Positions 8,809 to 19,464 of a stretch of 64,000 nt of DNA are shown in pieces. The DNA is from Sphingomicrobium aestuariivivum (lineage in GTDB: Bacteria > Pseudomonadota > Alphaproteobacteria > Sphingomonadales > Sphingomonadaceae). The stretch lies in the NCBI RefSeq assembly GCF_024721585.1, contig NZ_CP102629.1, positions 2,242,501-2,306,500 of the forward strand, in the 5' to 3' direction. The number at the start of each line of letters is the position of its first letter. Within the stretch, counting starts at the first letter, position 1. The notes under the pieces were generated by a model that saw only the letters and a program-made list of their open reading frames with translations, was not told the origin of the DNA and did no database searches. The translations under genes were made by a program, and so were the position numbers.

Positions 8809-11094
8809 ATGAAGATCGCAGTGTTGGGCGGCGGGCCCGCGGGGCTCTATTTCGCCATCTCGATGAAGCTGCGCGATGCGGCCTGCGAGATCGACCTCTA
8901 CGAGCGCAACAAGCCCGACGATACCTTCGGCTGGGGCGTGGTCTTCTCCGACCAGACGGTCGACAACCTCATGACCAACGACCCCGTGAGCGGCGCGGTG
9001 ATCCGCGACGAATTCGCGCATTGGGACGATATCGACGTCCATATCCGCGGCGAGTGCATCCGCTCTTCGGGACATGGCTTCATCGGCATCGGCCGGAAGC
9101 GGTTGCTCGAGATCCTGCAGGAGCGGGCGCGCGGGCTCGGCGTCAACCTTCACTTCGAGCATGAGGCGTCGAGCGATCTTGGCGACTATCCGGGCTATGA
9201 CCTCGTCATCGCCGCCGACGGCGCGAATAGCCGCATCCGCAGCCGCTACGAGGAGCATTTCGGCGTCGATATAGACCGCCGACGCAACAAATATTTCTGG
9301 TTCGGCACGCCGCGGACCTTCGAGGCTTTCACTTTTGCATTCGAAGAGCTGCCCGAGGGCTGGGTGTGGGCGCATGCCTATCGCTTCGACGAGGATTGCT
9401 CGACCTTCATCGTCGAGATGGATCCCGACACGTGGGAAAGGCTCGGTTTCGATCGCATGAGCCAGGCCGAGGCGATCCAAAAGTGCGAGGAGATTTTCGC
9501 CGACCAGCTCGAGGGCGCGCCGCTCCTGTCCAATGCGACCCATCTAAAGGGACCCGAGGCGTGGCTGCAATTCCCGCGCATCATCTGCGAGAAGTGGCAT
9601 TACAGGAACCTCATCCTCCTCGGCGATGCGGCGCATACGGCGCATTTCTCGATCGGCTCGGGGACCAAGCTTGCACTCGAGGATGCGATCAAGCTCGCCG
9701 AAGTGTTGGCACGCCAGGGGCTGTCGCTTGCCGACGCGCTCGAGGAATATCGCGCCGAGCGGCACCTCGAGGTGCTCAAGCTCCAGAATAGCGCGCGCAA
9801 TTCGACCGAATGGTTCGAGACGCTGGACCGCTATCTGGCGTTCGAACCGATCCAGTTCACCTATTCGCTGCTGACGCGCTCGCAGCGGGTGAGCCACGAG
9901 AATTTGCGGCTGCGTGATCCCGATTTCGTCGCGCGGCTCGAACAGTGGTTCGACGCCCGCGCGGGCGGGGAGGGTGACGCGGTGCCGCCGATGTTCGCGC
10001 CATTCAGGCTGCGCGAGATGGGGCTTGCCAACCGGATCACGGTGTCGCCGATGGCGATCTACATGGCCGAGGAGGGGATGGTCGGCGACTATCACCTCGT
10101 CCATTATGGCGAGCGCGCGAAGGGCGGGGCGGGGCTGCTCTACACCGAGATGACCTGCGTCAGCCCCGAGGGGCGCATCACGCCCGGCTGTCCCGGCATC
10201 TGGTCCGATGAACAGGCGGCGGCGTGGAAGCGCATTGTCGATTTCGCCCATGCGCATGGCGACGCCAAATTCTGCCTCCAGCTCGGCCATTCGGGCCCCA
10301 AGGGTTCGACCAGGGTCGGTTGGGAGGGCTATGACGTGCCGCTCGAGGACGGCAACTGGCCGATCATGGCCTCGTCGGACGTGCCGTGGAGCCCCGACAA
10401 CCAGGTACCGCGCCCGATGAGCCGCGCGGATATGGACAGTGTGCGCGACCAGTTCGTCGCGGCGACGCGGCGCGGGGTGGATGCGGGGTTCGACATGATC
10501 GAACTGCACGCCGCGCACGGTTACCTGCTGTCGAGCTTCATCACGCCGCTGCACAACAAGCGGACCGATGAATATGGCGGCAGCCTCGAGAACAGGCTGC
10601 GCTTCCCGCTCGAGGTGTTCGCGGCGATGCGCGAGGCCTGGCCCGCGGACCGGCCCATGTCGGTCCGCATCTCGGCCAATGACTGGATGGGTGATCAAGG
10701 CGTGACCCCCGACGAGGCGGTCGAGATCGGGCGGGCGTTTGCCGCGGCAGGGGCGGATTTGATTGACGTGTCGGCGGGGCAGACCTGGGCCGACTGCAAG
10801 CCAGTCTATGGCCGCATGTTCCAGACGCCCTTTTCCGACCAGATCCGCAACGAGGCACGGCTGACGACGATGGCGGTGGGCAATATCTTCGAGACCGACC
10901 ACGCCAATTCGATCCTTGCCGCAGGGCGCGCCGACCTCGTGGCATTGGCGCGGCCGCACCTTGCCGATCCGCACTGGACGCTGCGCGCCGCCGCCGAGCT
11001 CGGCTATGACGGGGTGCGGGTGCCAAGACCCTATCGCGCGGGGCATGAGCAATTGCGCCGTAATTTGAAGCGCGCGGCGGAGATGGCGTCATGA
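8809..11094 (+). CDS. Bifunctional aryl-CoA monooxygenase/reductase (2-aminobenzoyl-CoA or salicylyl-CoA type)
   Basis: This is a 761-residue fusion of two flavoenzymes. Residues 1 to about 385 are an FAD aromatic hydroxylase, with [13 protein letters not shown] at the N-terminus, [10 protein letters not shown] near 145 and [14 protein letters not shown] near 275. From about residue 395 an Old-Yellow-Enzyme FMN domain follows ([20 protein letters not shown]; later [19 protein letters not shown]). This architecture is that of 2-aminobenzoyl-CoA monooxygenase/reductase and of enzymes annotated salicylyl-CoA 5-hydroxylase. The downstream beta-oxidation-like genes and RidA favour the aminobenzoate reading; that is inference. 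The ATG at 8809 follows AGGGGAGG, and the longer upstream frame is rejected because its extension is low-complexity arginine/glycine. It is first in a seven-gene operon and overlaps the SDR gene. Confidence 0.88.
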   Translation: MKIAVLGGGPAGLYFAISMKLRDAACEIDLYERNKPDDTFGWGVVFSDQTVDNLMTNDPVSGAVIRDEFAHWDDIDVHIRGECIRSSGHGFIGIGRKRLLEILQERARGLGVNLHFEHEASSDLGDYPGYDLVIAADGANSRIRSRYEEHFGVDIDRRRNKYFWFGTPRTFEAFTFAFEELPEGWVWAHAYRFDEDCSTFIVEMDPDTWERLGFDRMSQAEAIQKCEEIFADQLEGAPLLSNATHLKGPEAWLQFPRIICEKWHYRNLILLGDAAHTAHFSIGSGTKLALEDAIKLAEVLARQGLSLADALEEYRAERHLEVLKLQNSARNSTEWFETLDRYLAFEPIQFTYSLLTRSQRVSHENLRLRDPDFVARLEQWFDARAGGEGDAVPPMFAPFRLREMGLANRITVSPMAIYMAEEGMVGDYHLVHYGERAKGGAGLLYTEMTCVSPEGRITPGCPGIWSDEQAAAWKRIVDFAHAHGDAKFCLQLGHSGPKGSTRVGWEGYDVPLEDGNWPIMASSDVPWSPDNQVPRPMSRADMDSVRDQFVAATRRGVDAGFDMIELHAAHGYLLSSFITPLHNKRTDEYGGSLENRLRFPLEVFAAMREAWPADRPMSVRISANDWMGDQGVTPDEAVEIGRAFAAAGADLIDVSAGQTWADCKPVYGRMFQTPFSDQIRNEARLTTMAVGNIFETDHANSILAAGRADLVALARPHLADPHWTLRAAAELGYDGVRVPRPYRAGHEQLRRNLKRAAEMAS

Positions 11095-11840
11095 TGCTGG
11101 CGGGTGCCCATGCCATCGTCACCGGCGGTGGCACCGGTATCGGCGCGGCAATCGCGCGGGCGCTGGCCGCAGAGGGGGCGAAGGTCAGTGTCGTCGGACG
11201 ACGCCTCGGGCCGCTGGAAGAGGTGGCGGGCGAGATCGGCGGCACCGCGATCAGCGCCGACCTTTCACGGCCCGAGGAGATAGATCGGGCGTTCGATGAG
11301 GCGCGTGCTGCCAACGGCCCGATCAAAATTCTCGTCAACAATGCAGGCATTGCGCCCTCGGCACCTTTCAAGCGCACCGACAGTGACATGTGGCGCAACG
11401 TCATGGCGACCAATCTCGATGCGCCCTTCCATTGCTGCAAGGCGGCGCTCGGGGACCTTCTGGCGGCCGACGCAGGCCGGATCGTCACCATCGCCTCGGT
11501 CGCGGGACTGGAGGGCTTTGCCTATGTCGCGCCCTATGTCGCCTCCAAGCACGGGGTGGTCGGGTTGATGCGCGCGTTGGCCGCCGAATATGCGGGCACG
11601 CGGCTGACCGCCAATGCCGTCTGCCCGGGCTTCGTCGATACCGACATCGTCGCGAACGCCGCCGCGCTCATCGCCGCGAAGAGCGGGATGGACGAGGAAG
11701 AAGCGCGCGCGCAGCTCGCCCGCCAGAACAAGGGCGGCACGCTGCTCAGCCCCGAGGACGTCGCCCGTGTCGTCGTCGAGCTGTGCGACCCGTCTTGCAA
11801 CACCACCGGCGCCGCCATCACCATCGAGGACCGACCATGA
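11091..11840 (+). CDS. Short-chain dehydrogenase/reductase of the aryl-CoA operon
   Basis: This 249-residue cytoplasmic SDR has the TGGGTGIG cofactor loop near residue 12, NNAG near 84, the catalytic Ser in IASVAG, and YVASK. It lies inside the aryl-CoA operon, overlaps the monooxygenase/reductase stop and is itself overlapped by the hydratase start (ATGA). It therefore most likely oxidises or reduces a hydroxyacyl/ketoacyl-CoA ring intermediate. The exact substrate cannot be read from sequence. Confidence 0.9.
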   Translation: MMLAGAHAIVTGGGTGIGAAIARALAAEGAKVSVVGRRLGPLEEVAGEIGGTAISADLSRPEEIDRAFDEARAANGPIKILVNNAGIAPSAPFKRTDSDMWRNVMATNLDAPFHCCKAALGDLLAADAGRIVTIASVAGLEGFAYVAPYVASKHGVVGLMRALAAEYAGTRLTANAVCPGFVDTDIVANAAALIAAKSGMDEEEARAQLARQNKGGTLLSPEDVARVVVELCDPSCNTTGAAITIEDRP

Positions 11841-12646
11841 CCCCCGAGACTTTCGCTCCCGACCATTTCCGCTGGGACTTCGCCGATGGTGTGGCGACGA
11901 TCACGCTCGACCGGCCCGAGAAGAAGAACCCGCTGACCTTCGACAGCTATGCCGAGCTGGTCGCGACCTTCCGCGCCTTGCGCGACACGCCCGCCGTGAA
12001 GGCCGTGGTGATGGCGGGCGCGGGGGGCAATTTTTCGAGCGGCGGCGATGTCCACGAGATCATCGGCCCGCTCACTGAAATGGACATGCCCGGGCTCCTT
12101 GCCTTCACTCGCATGACGGGAGACCTCGTCAAGGCGATGCGGGGCTGTCCGCAGCCGATCATCGCGGCATTGGACGGCATTTGCGCGGGTGCTGGCGCGA
12201 TCGTGGCGATGGCGTCGGACATGCGGCTCGCCAGCCCCGACACGCGTACGGCCTTCCTGTTCACCCGCGTCGGGCTGGCCGGCTGCGACATGGGCGCCTG
12301 TGCGATCCTGCCGCGCATCATCGGGCAGGGGCGGGCGTCCGAATTGCTCTACACCGGCCGCTTCATGAGCGCCGAAGAGGGGCTCGCCTGGGGCTTCCAC
12401 AACCGCATCGTCGACGACAGCGAGGTCTTGGCAGAAGCACAGGCGCTGGCGCGCAGCCTCGCCGACGGCCCGACCTTCGCCCATGGCATCACCAAGACGC
12501 AGCTCTCCGCTGAGTGGAACGTCAGCCTCGAGACCGCGATCGAGATGGAGGCGCAGGCGCAGGCGATCTGCATGGCGACCAAGGATTTCCGCCGCGCCTT
12601 CGAGGCCTTCGCCGACCGCCGCACCCCCGAGTTCAAGGGGGACTGA
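11837..12646 (+). CDS. Enoyl-CoA hydratase/isomerase family protein
   Basis: This is a 269-residue crotonase-fold protein. The oxyanion-hole segments are visible as [13 protein letters not shown] near residue 60 and [19 protein letters not shown] near 115. It probably hydrates or opens an alicyclic enoyl-CoA formed after reduction of the hydroxylated ring. This is inferred from the operon and from analogous genes in aerobic 2-aminobenzoate clusters. The ATGA overlap with the SDR and the 1-base gap to the acyl-CoA dehydrogenase indicate translational coupling. Confidence 0.9.
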   Translation: MTPETFAPDHFRWDFADGVATITLDRPEKKNPLTFDSYAELVATFRALRDTPAVKAVVMAGAGGNFSSGGDVHEIIGPLTEMDMPGLLAFTRMTGDLVKAMRGCPQPIIAALDGICAGAGAIVAMASDMRLASPDTRTAFLFTRVGLAGCDMGACAILPRIIGQGRASELLYTGRFMSAEEGLAWGFHNRIVDDSEVLAEAQALARSLADGPTFAHGITKTQLSAEWNVSLETAIEMEAQAQAICMATKDFRRAFEAFADRRTPEFKGD

Positions 12647-12647
12647 C

Positions 12648-13799
12648 ATGGATCTCGACTGGCCCTTTTTCGACGACCACCACCGCGACCTCGGGGCGCG
12701 GCTTGAGGCGTGGTGCGACGCGAATCTGCGGGACGTCGATCATTCCGATACGGACGAAGCCTGCCGCACGCTGGTGCGGCAGTTGGGCGAGGGCGGGTGG
12801 CTGCGCTACTGCGTGCCCGCCAGTCATGGCGGGGTGCACAAGACCCTCGATGTGCGCAGCCTTGCCATCCTTCGCTCGACGCTGGCGCGGCACGATGCGC
12901 TGGCCGATTTCGCTTTTGCCATGCAGGGGCTGGGGTCGGGCACGATCAGCCTGTTCGGCACCGATGCGCAGAAGGCCGACATCCTGCCCGCCGTGGCCGC
13001 TGGCGAGAAGATCGCCGCCTTCGCGCTGACCGAGCCGCGTTCGGGCTCGGACGTCGCCAATGTCGAGACGAGCGCGGTCGAGACTGACGATGGCTGGAAG
13101 ATCGACGGGGCGAAGAGCTATATCTCCAACGGCGGGATCGCGGATTATTACGTCCTCTTCGCGCGCACCGGTGAGGCACCGGGGGCCAAGGGGCTGTCGG
13201 CCTTCCTCGTGCCCGCGGACACGCCGGGGCTCGACGACAGCGAACGGATCGAGGTGATCGCGCCGCATCCGCTGAGCGCGCTCAAGTTCGACGACATGCG
13301 CTTGCCCGCCGATGCGCTGGTCGGCGAGCGCGGGCGCGGTTTCCAGCAAGCGATGGCGACGCTCGACATCTTCCGCACCAGCGTGGGGGCCGCCGCGCTC
13401 GGCTTTGCGCAGCGTGCCTATGAGGAGACGCTGGCGCGCGTTACCAGCCGCAAGCTGGGTGACGGCACGCTGGCCGACAGTCCGGTGACGCAATCCACGC
13501 TCGCCGACATGGCGCTGGGGCTCGACAGCGCGGGGCTGCTCATCGCGCGGGCGGGCTGGGTGCGCGACGTCACGGGGCGGCGTAACAGCCGCGAGGCGGC
13601 GATGGCCAAGCTCGCCGCCACCGAAAATGCGCAGGCGATCATCGACCAGGCGGTACAGCTTCATGGCGGGCTCGGGGTGACGAAGGGCGTGGCGGTCGAG
13701 GCGCTCTATCGCGATATCCGCGCGCTCCGCATCTACGAGGGCGCTTCCGAGGTGCAGAAGCTGGTGATCGCCAAGTCGATCCTGTCGGAGCGCGGCTGA
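12648..13799 (+). CDS. Acyl-CoA dehydrogenase family protein
   Basis: This 383-residue flavoprotein has the [11 protein letters not shown] signature near residue 125, the flavin-contact region AKSYISNGG, and [22 protein letters not shown] toward the C-terminus. The last helix region [14 protein letters not shown] carries the family glutamate position. It fits dehydrogenation of an acyl-CoA intermediate in the aryl-CoA operon. Its stop overlaps the start of the thioesterase gene (TGATG). Confidence 0.93.
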   Translation: MDLDWPFFDDHHRDLGARLEAWCDANLRDVDHSDTDEACRTLVRQLGEGGWLRYCVPASHGGVHKTLDVRSLAILRSTLARHDALADFAFAMQGLGSGTISLFGTDAQKADILPAVAAGEKIAAFALTEPRSGSDVANVETSAVETDDGWKIDGAKSYISNGGIADYYVLFARTGEAPGAKGLSAFLVPADTPGLDDSERIEVIAPHPLSALKFDDMRLPADALVGERGRGFQQAMATLDIFRTSVGAAALGFAQRAYEETLARVTSRKLGDGTLADSPVTQSTLADMALGLDSAGLLIARAGWVRDVTGRRNSREAAMAKLAATENAQAIIDQAVQLHGGLGVTKGVAVEALYRDIRALRIYEGASEVQKLVIAKSILSERG

Positions 13800-14218
13800 T
13801 GGCGTATGAGGCGTCCCGCAAGGTGCGCTTCGGCGCCTGCGATGCGGCGGGGATCGCATATTATCCGGCGCTGTTCGAACTGTGCGACGGGGTGATCGAG
13901 GACTGGACCGCCGACGTGCTGGGCGTGCCACGGCGCGAATTGCACCTCGAGCAGGGGCTGGCGCTGCCGACCGTCGACATGCGCGCGACCTTCGGCAGCC
14001 CCGCGCGGCTCGGCGACCGCCTGGACATGGTGCTGCACGTGCGGCGTGTCGGCAATTCGTCGGTCGACCTCGCGCTGACCGCGGCGGTCGCGGGACGGGA
14101 ATGTTTTTCGATCACCTATCGGCAGGTGCTGATGGAGATGGAGGGGGCGCGCTCGCTGGCATGGCCGGGCGAATGGCGCGAGCGGCTAGAGGCCGCGATC
14201 GAGGGGACAGACCAATGA
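13799..14218 (+). CDS. 4-hydroxybenzoyl-CoA-thioesterase-like hotdog protein
   Basis: This 139-residue hotdog-fold protein has the YbgC/4-hydroxybenzoyl-CoA thioesterase motif FGACDAAGIAYYP at residues 11-23, with Asp15 in the catalytic position. It may hydrolyse a pathway CoA thioester or rescue trapped aryl-CoA. It sits between acyl-CoA dehydrogenase and RidA and overlaps both neighbours by a few bases. Confidence 0.87.
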   Translation: MAYEASRKVRFGACDAAGIAYYPALFELCDGVIEDWTADVLGVPRRELHLEQGLALPTVDMRATFGSPARLGDRLDMVLHVRRVGNSSVDLALTAAVAGRECFSITYRQVLMEMEGARSLAWPGEWRERLEAAIEGTDQ

Positions 14219-14610
14219 ACCAGATCCTGCAGCCGCCGGGCTGGCCGCGGCCCAAGGGCTATGCCAACGGTATTGCCGCGAGCGGGCGGATGATCTTCAC
14301 CGCGGGCGTCGTCGGCTGGAACGAGCGCGAGGAGTTCGTCGCCGCCGACATGGCGGGGCAGTTCCGGCAGGTGCTCGAGAATACGGTTGCGATCCTCGCC
14401 GAGGGCGGCGCGGCGCCGGCGCATATCGTGCGCATGACCTGCTATGTCACCGACCGCGACGCCTATGTCGACAGCCTCGAGGGCATCGGCGCGGCGTGGC
14501 GCGAGATCCTCGGCAAGGTCTTCCCCGCCATGGCGGTGGTCGAGGTGTCGCGGCTGGTCGAGCCCGCCGCGCTGGTCGAGATCGAGACGACCGCGGTGGT
14601 GCCGCAATGA
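14215..14610 (+). CDS. RidA-family enamine/imine deaminase
   Basis: This is a 131-residue RidA/YjgF/Rid family protein. The family's C-terminal arginine/glutamate region reads AMAVVEVSRLVEPAALVEIETTAV. Rid proteins hydrolyse reactive enamines and imines, releasing ammonia. In an operon for an amino-substituted aromatic this offers a natural way to remove the amino group after ring reduction. That role is inference. ATGA overlaps join it to the thioesterase and CoA ligase genes. Confidence 0.87.
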   Translation: MNQILQPPGWPRPKGYANGIAASGRMIFTAGVVGWNEREEFVAADMAGQFRQVLENTVAILAEGGAAPAHIVRMTCYVTDRDAYVDSLEGIGAAWREILGKVFPAMAVVEVSRLVEPAALVEIETTAVVPQ

Positions 14611-16202
14611 GCCGCGATCGCTTCGTCGAGGAGCGGCTGCCGAACGCGTCGGAGCAGCCCGAATTCCGCTTCGACCTGCCCGAACTGCGCTATCCCGAGC
14701 AGCTCAATGCGGCGGTCGAATTGCTGGCGGTCGGGGGGGCGGACGATGTCGCGCTTCTTTCTGATGCGGGCGCGCTGACCTATGGCGAGCTCGACAGGTT
14801 GTCGAACCGCGTGGCGCGGTTGCTGGTCGACGAGCAGGGGCTCGTGCCGGGCAATCGCGTGCTGCTCGCGGGGCGCAACACGGCGACGATCCTTGCCTGC
14901 TGGCTGGGTATCTTGAAGGCGGGCGGGATCGCCGTCGCGCTGATGCCGATCCTGCGCGGCAAGGAATTCGCGACCGTCTGCGAAAAGGCGCAGATCAGCC
15001 ATGCGATCGTGGATACGCCCTGCCTCGAGGCCTATGACGAGATGGCGCGCAGCTGCTCCTCGATGCGCTCGTTCATTGCCTTCGACGGCGATGCCGAGGG
15101 CGATGAATTGTCGCGCCGGCTGGCGGGGTTGAGCGAGGACTTCGACGCTGTTCGCACAGGGCGCGACGATCCGGCGCTCATCGCCTTCACATCGGGGACG
15201 ACGGGGGTGCCGAAGGGCTGCGTGCATTTCCACCGCGACGTGCTTGCCAGCTGCGACAGCTTCGCACGCCACATCATCGGCGGGGGCAAGGACGATCGCT
15301 GGGCCTGCACCGCGCCGCTCGCCTTCACCTTCGGGCTGGGCATGCAATATCTCTTCCCGCTGCGTGTCGGCGGCACGGCGGTGATCCCGTCCAAGCCCGG
15401 TCCCGAGGGGCTGTTGGACGCGATCGAGCGGCACCGCGTCACCATCTGCGCCACCGCGCCGACCGCCTATCGCGCCATGCTCGGCCAACTCGGCGGGCGC
15501 GACATCTCCTCGCTCACGACCTGCGTGTCGGCGGGCGAGCACCTGCCCAAGGGAACGTGGGAGGCGTGGAAGGCGGCGACGGGCATCCCGATCATCGACG
15601 GGATCGGCGCGACCGAGATGATGCATATCTTCATTTCGGCGAGCGGGAAGGACATCCGCCCCGGCTCCACCGGCAAGGCAGTGCCCGGCTATGAGGCGAC
15701 CGTGCTCGACGACGAGGGGGCGTCGCTGGAAACCGGGACAGGCCGGCTCGCGGTCAAGGGACCGACGGGCTGCCGCTATCTCGATGACCCGCGGCAGGCG
15801 GACTATGTGGTGGGCGGCTGGAACGTCACCGGCGACACCTATCGCAAGGACGAGGACGGCTATTTCTGGTACCTCGCCCGCTCGGACGACATGATCATCT
15901 CCTCGGGCTACAATATCGCGGGGCCCGAAGTGGAGATGGCGCTCTACGAGCATCCCGCGGTGGCCGAATGCGGGGTCATCGGCGCGCCCTGCGAGGAACG
16001 CGGACAGATGGTCGAGGCGCATGTCGTGCTGGCGCCGGGATATGAGCCCTCCGAAGCGCTGGTCGAGGAACTGCAGGCGCATGTGAAGGCGATCATCGCG
16101 CCCTACAAATATCCGCGCTCGATCCGTTTCGTGGACAGCCTGCCCAAGACCGCCACGGGCAAGCTTCGCCGTGTCGCGCTGCGCGAGGCGCGGGACGCAT
16201 AG
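14607..16202 (+). CDS. Aryl-CoA ligase (2-aminobenzoate/benzoate-CoA ligase type)
   Basis: This 531-residue adenylate-forming ligase would activate the aromatic acid at the expense of ATP. The P-loop-like motif FTSGTTGVPKG lies near residue 195, DGIGATEMMHIFISA near 330, and the C-terminal hinge and lysine region is SDDMIISSGYNI and PKTATGKLRR. The IGATEM-HIF arrangement resembles benzoate/2-aminobenzoate-CoA ligases more than fatty-acid ligases. It is the last gene of the seven-gene operon, although its reaction comes first in the pathway. Confidence 0.87.
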   Translation: MSRDRFVEERLPNASEQPEFRFDLPELRYPEQLNAAVELLAVGGADDVALLSDAGALTYGELDRLSNRVARLLVDEQGLVPGNRVLLAGRNTATILACWLGILKAGGIAVALMPILRGKEFATVCEKAQISHAIVDTPCLEAYDEMARSCSSMRSFIAFDGDAEGDELSRRLAGLSEDFDAVRTGRDDPALIAFTSGTTGVPKGCVHFHRDVLASCDSFARHIIGGGKDDRWACTAPLAFTFGLGMQYLFPLRVGGTAVIPSKPGPEGLLDAIERHRVTICATAPTAYRAMLGQLGGRDISSLTTCVSAGEHLPKGTWEAWKAATGIPIIDGIGATEMMHIFISASGKDIRPGSTGKAVPGYEATVLDDEGASLETGTGRLAVKGPTGCRYLDDPRQADYVVGGWNVTGDTYRKDEDGYFWYLARSDDMIISSGYNIAGPEVEMALYEHPAVAECGVIGAPCEERGQMVEAHVVLAPGYEPSEALVEELQAHVKAIIAPYKYPRSIRFVDSLPKTATGKLRRVALREARDA

Positions 16203-16236
16203 CGAGCCACCGCATGCGCGCGAAGGCGGGCGTGCC

Positions 16237-16488
16237 TCAGCCCGTCGGGCCGAATTGCGAGACCTCGACGATCTTGTCGGCGGGGATGCCGGCGGCCTCC
16301 GCGGCCCTGCGGATCGCCTCGGGATCGCTCGCCTGGTAGAGGCAGTAGGTCTTGGTCTGGTCGGCGCTCAGGAAGCTGTGGAGCCATTCCACACCCGCCT
16401 CGGCATTGATCGCCTCGATCCCCGCGATCCCCTCGGGGGTGACCTCGAGACGTTCGGCGAACTGGCGTTCGATCAGGTAGAGCGGCAT
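16237..16488 (-). CDS. DUF4242 small protein
   Basis: This 83-residue protein begins MPLYLIERQFAERLEVT and contains GVEWLHSFLSADQTKTYCLY and a C-terminal IVEVSQFGPTG, the usual DUF4242 layout (ferredoxin-like fold; one actinobacterial member binds nickel). No activity can be assigned. It starts 16 bases after the stop of the large LuxR-type regulator on the same strand, so the two are probably cotranscribed. Confidence 0.8.
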   Translation of the reverse strand: MPLYLIERQFAERLEVTPEGIAGIEAINAEAGVEWLHSFLSADQTKTYCLYQASDPEAIRRAAEAAGIPADKIVEVSQFGPTG

Positions 16489-16504
16489 TGTTCTTTCCCC
16501 CTTG

Positions 16505-19393
16505 TCATTGGTCCGGTGTGTCATTGGCGACGAGCCCGATGCGGCGGGCATAGCCGGCCGCCGCGGTGCGGTTGCGGCAGTCGATCTTGCTGAAGATGTT
16601 GCGCACATGGGTGGCCACGGTGGGCACCGAGATGTGGAGGTGGCGCGAGATGGCGGCGTTGCTGGCGCCGCCCGCGATCTCGCGCAGCACTTCGACCTCG
16701 CGCGGAGTGAGCTGGTCGAAGCCGTGGCTGGCGGCCATCGAGCGCAATTTGGTGCCGGCTTCGGCAAAGCGGTCCGCGAGAGATGCCATGCCGAGCGGTC
16801 CGGCCTCGCCGGCAAATTCCTCTTCCAGTTCGCGGGCGCGCCGGATGGCCTGCGGCGAGCCATCGGCGAGCAGGACCTCGACATGATCGCATGCCACGCG
16901 CAGCATTGCCGGCATCGAGCCCCAGTCGCGCGCTTGGTCGAGCGCGCTCTCGAGCCACGGATGGGCCTCGTCGACATTGCGCAAGCTCGCCTTGGCGAGG
17001 CCGAGGAGCCGGTCGACAGGGCCGAAATTGGCGAAGACGGGACCGTTGATGACCACCGCGCCGGCGTCGGGCAGCAGTTCCTCGTAGAGGGCACGCGCGA
17101 GCCTTGCGTTGCCGGTGCGCCAGCAGGTCTCGGCCAGCATCGCCAGCGTCAGGCGGCGCATGTCATCCTCGGGGATGGTGGCGATGCCCTCGCGGTGGAT
17201 GCGGTCGAGCAGGGCGGAGGCCTGGTCGAGGCGTCCGGCTTCGGCCAGCATCAGCGCCATGCCGGGCTTCCAGGCGCGGCCGCCCATCGCATCGCCGATC
17301 CGCTCGGTCAGCTCGGCGAAGGCGCCAAGCGTGCCGCGCTCGCGCTGGATCAGGAACATGACGGTGCCGAACATGCCGCCCGCGCCCGAGCCCGAAATGC
17401 GCTCGCCGAGCGATTTTGCCTTCACCGCCGAGGCGGACGCGGCGGCAAAGTCGCCTTCGAACAGGGCTAGCGTGGTCGTCCAGCCTTGCATGACATAGAG
17501 GAAATGCGGCTGCGCCAGCTCGCGGGCGACGACCCGAAGCTCGCCAAGAAGTATGCGGAAGGTCGCCCAGTCGCCCATGCAGGCGCAGCGGTAGCCATAG
17601 GAGATAATGGCATTGGCGAGGCGGGGCGCGTCCTGCAGCGCCTTGGCGACCTCATAGGCCTCGCGGACCAGCGTCAGCCGTTCGCTTTGGTCGCCCGGGC
17701 GGGAGAAGACCGGATGCACGCCAAATTCGATTGCGTCACACAATTCGGCTGGATCGCCGAGGGCACGCGCTTTCTCGATCGCTTGGATGCCATGAGCATA
17801 GGCGTCCTCGAGCCTCCCAAGCTTCAACAGCGCCGTGCCGAGGCAATATTGGAGGCGGACAACCGTATTGTCGTCCAGCTCGTCGGCGTGGTCCAGAGCC
17901 AGTTCGAGGCAGGGGGCCACCTCGTCAGAGGCTAGTCCCGGCTGCCACCGCGCTTTCTCGTAGGCGATGGCGGCCGCGGCGACTTGCGACCAGTCGCCGA
18001 GTTTGCGGGCGAGCTCCAACGCATGGCGGCTGGCCTCGATCGAGGCGAGATTGTCGCCGGCCAGATGTTCGGCCTCGGCCAGCAGGAGACAGGTGTCGAT
18101 CCGGCTTTCCTCGTCGTCGATGCCCGGGATGGAATGGCATTCGAGTGCGATGCGGAATTGCGCTGCGGCGTCGTGATAGGCGGCGACCGACACGGCATGG
18201 CGGCCGGCGCGCCAGGCAAAATCGATCACCCGCCGCGCGCCGACGAACATCTGCCCCTCGAAGGCGTGATAGGCGAGGGCGGCGAGCACGTCGGGGTCGT
18301 CGGCGCCGCGCACCCGCTCGATGGTCGAGGCCGCCTCTGCATGTGTCTTCAGCCGCTGCATCGGCGCCATCGCGTCATAGAGCACTTCGCGTACCAGCGC
18401 GTGGGTGAACTGCCAGCGCCCGCGCACCGGGTCGTCGGGGCGGACGAGCCCGAGCGCGGCGGCCTCGTCGAGAAGCGCGGGATCGAAGGCAGGCTCGAGG
18501 TCGGACAGGATGGCGAGATCGAAAACACGGCCGAGAACGGCGGCCCTCTCGAGCAGCAGGCGGCAGGCGGGGGAGGTGGCGGACAGGCGCATGCCGATCG
18601 CCTCGATGATCCCCTCGGGGATGGTCAGGCGCGGCGGCAGGCTTGCCTTGCCGTCCGCGACATGTCCCTCGTCGACGAGCGACTGGACGATCTGGCGCAG
18701 GAACAGCGGGTTGCCCTCGGTCTGGCGGTGGAGCCGCCGCGCGATGACCGTATCTGGCATCCAGCCGCTCAGCGCATGGCAGAAATGCGCGCATTCGAGC
18801 TGGTCCATCCCGCGCACGACGAAGCGGTGGGCGTGCGCCATCGCGGCGACCGGCGGGACGGTGGCGCCGGCGCTGCGTAGCCCGTCATTTTCGCGGAACG
18901 TGACGAGGAGCAGGACGGGGACGTCCTCGATCGCGGCCGCGAGCATCTCGAGCAGCGCTGCCGAGGCGCGGTCGGCATGGAGGATGTCGTCGAAGAAGAG
19001 CGCGACCGGCCGGTCGTTCGCCACCTCGCGCAGCACTGCCGTCAGCCGGTCGACCAACTGCCAGTGCGAGCGCTGGCCGCTCGCGCGTTCTTCCATCTGC
19101 TGGACCAGTGCGGCGGCGCCGCTGTCCGGGAAGTCGGCGGCGATGCTGCGGCACAGGCCGATCCAGCCGCGATATGGCGGGCAGTCGCGCTGTTCGGGAA
19201 AAGCCGACCAATAAGTGAGCACGCCGTCCTCGGCGGCGCGGCTGCTCATCCGGCGGGCAAGCGCGGTCTTGCCGATGCCGGCATGGCCCGAGACCACGAC
19301 CAGCTGGCCGGCGCCGCCGTGCAGCCGCTCGAGAATCTTTGCGAAGGAAGCGAGTTCGTCGTCCCTCCCGACAAAGTGGTTCCCGAGAATCAT
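16505..19393 (-). CDS. Large ATP-binding LuxR-family regulator (LAL/MalT-like)
   Basis: This is a 962-residue regulator. Residues 1 to about 330 form an AAA/STAND ATPase with Walker A GHAGIGKT near residue 37 and a Walker B-like ALFFDDI near 145. A long helical-repeat middle follows. The last about 65 residues are a LuxR/GerE helix-turn-helix beginning LTPREVEVLREIAGGASNAAI. Such proteins sense a ligand or partner through the repeat region and activate neighbouring promoters. It is divergent from the four-gene envelope locus starting at 19576, with 182 bases between starts, so control of that locus is the simplest hypothesis; the aryl-CoA operon is the alternative target. Confidence 0.92.
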   Translation of the reverse strand: MILGNHFVGRDDELASFAKILERLHGGAGQLVVVSGHAGIGKTALARRMSSRAAEDGVLTYWSAFPEQRDCPPYRGWIGLCRSIAADFPDSGAAALVQQMEERASGQRSHWQLVDRLTAVLREVANDRPVALFFDDILHADRASAALLEMLAAAIEDVPVLLLVTFRENDGLRSAGATVPPVAAMAHAHRFVVRGMDQLECAHFCHALSGWMPDTVIARRLHRQTEGNPLFLRQIVQSLVDEGHVADGKASLPPRLTIPEGIIEAIGMRLSATSPACRLLLERAAVLGRVFDLAILSDLEPAFDPALLDEAAALGLVRPDDPVRGRWQFTHALVREVLYDAMAPMQRLKTHAEAASTIERVRGADDPDVLAALAYHAFEGQMFVGARRVIDFAWRAGRHAVSVAAYHDAAAQFRIALECHSIPGIDDEESRIDTCLLLAEAEHLAGDNLASIEASRHALELARKLGDWSQVAAAAIAYEKARWQPGLASDEVAPCLELALDHADELDDNTVVRLQYCLGTALLKLGRLEDAYAHGIQAIEKARALGDPAELCDAIEFGVHPVFSRPGDQSERLTLVREAYEVAKALQDAPRLANAIISYGYRCACMGDWATFRILLGELRVVARELAQPHFLYVMQGWTTTLALFEGDFAAASASAVKAKSLGERISGSGAGGMFGTVMFLIQRERGTLGAFAELTERIGDAMGGRAWKPGMALMLAEAGRLDQASALLDRIHREGIATIPEDDMRRLTLAMLAETCWRTGNARLARALYEELLPDAGAVVINGPVFANFGPVDRLLGLAKASLRNVDEAHPWLESALDQARDWGSMPAMLRVACDHVEVLLADGSPQAIRRARELEEEFAGEAGPLGMASLADRFAEAGTKLRSMAASHGFDQLTPREVEVLREIAGGASNAAISRHLHISVPTVATHVRNIFSKIDCRNRTAAAGYARRIGLVANDTPDQ

Positions 19394-19464
19394 GACCTCA
19401 CCCTGGCTCCCTCAGCGGTGTCTCGACTTCACTCCATACAGTAATGCGGATTAATTCTCGCGCC

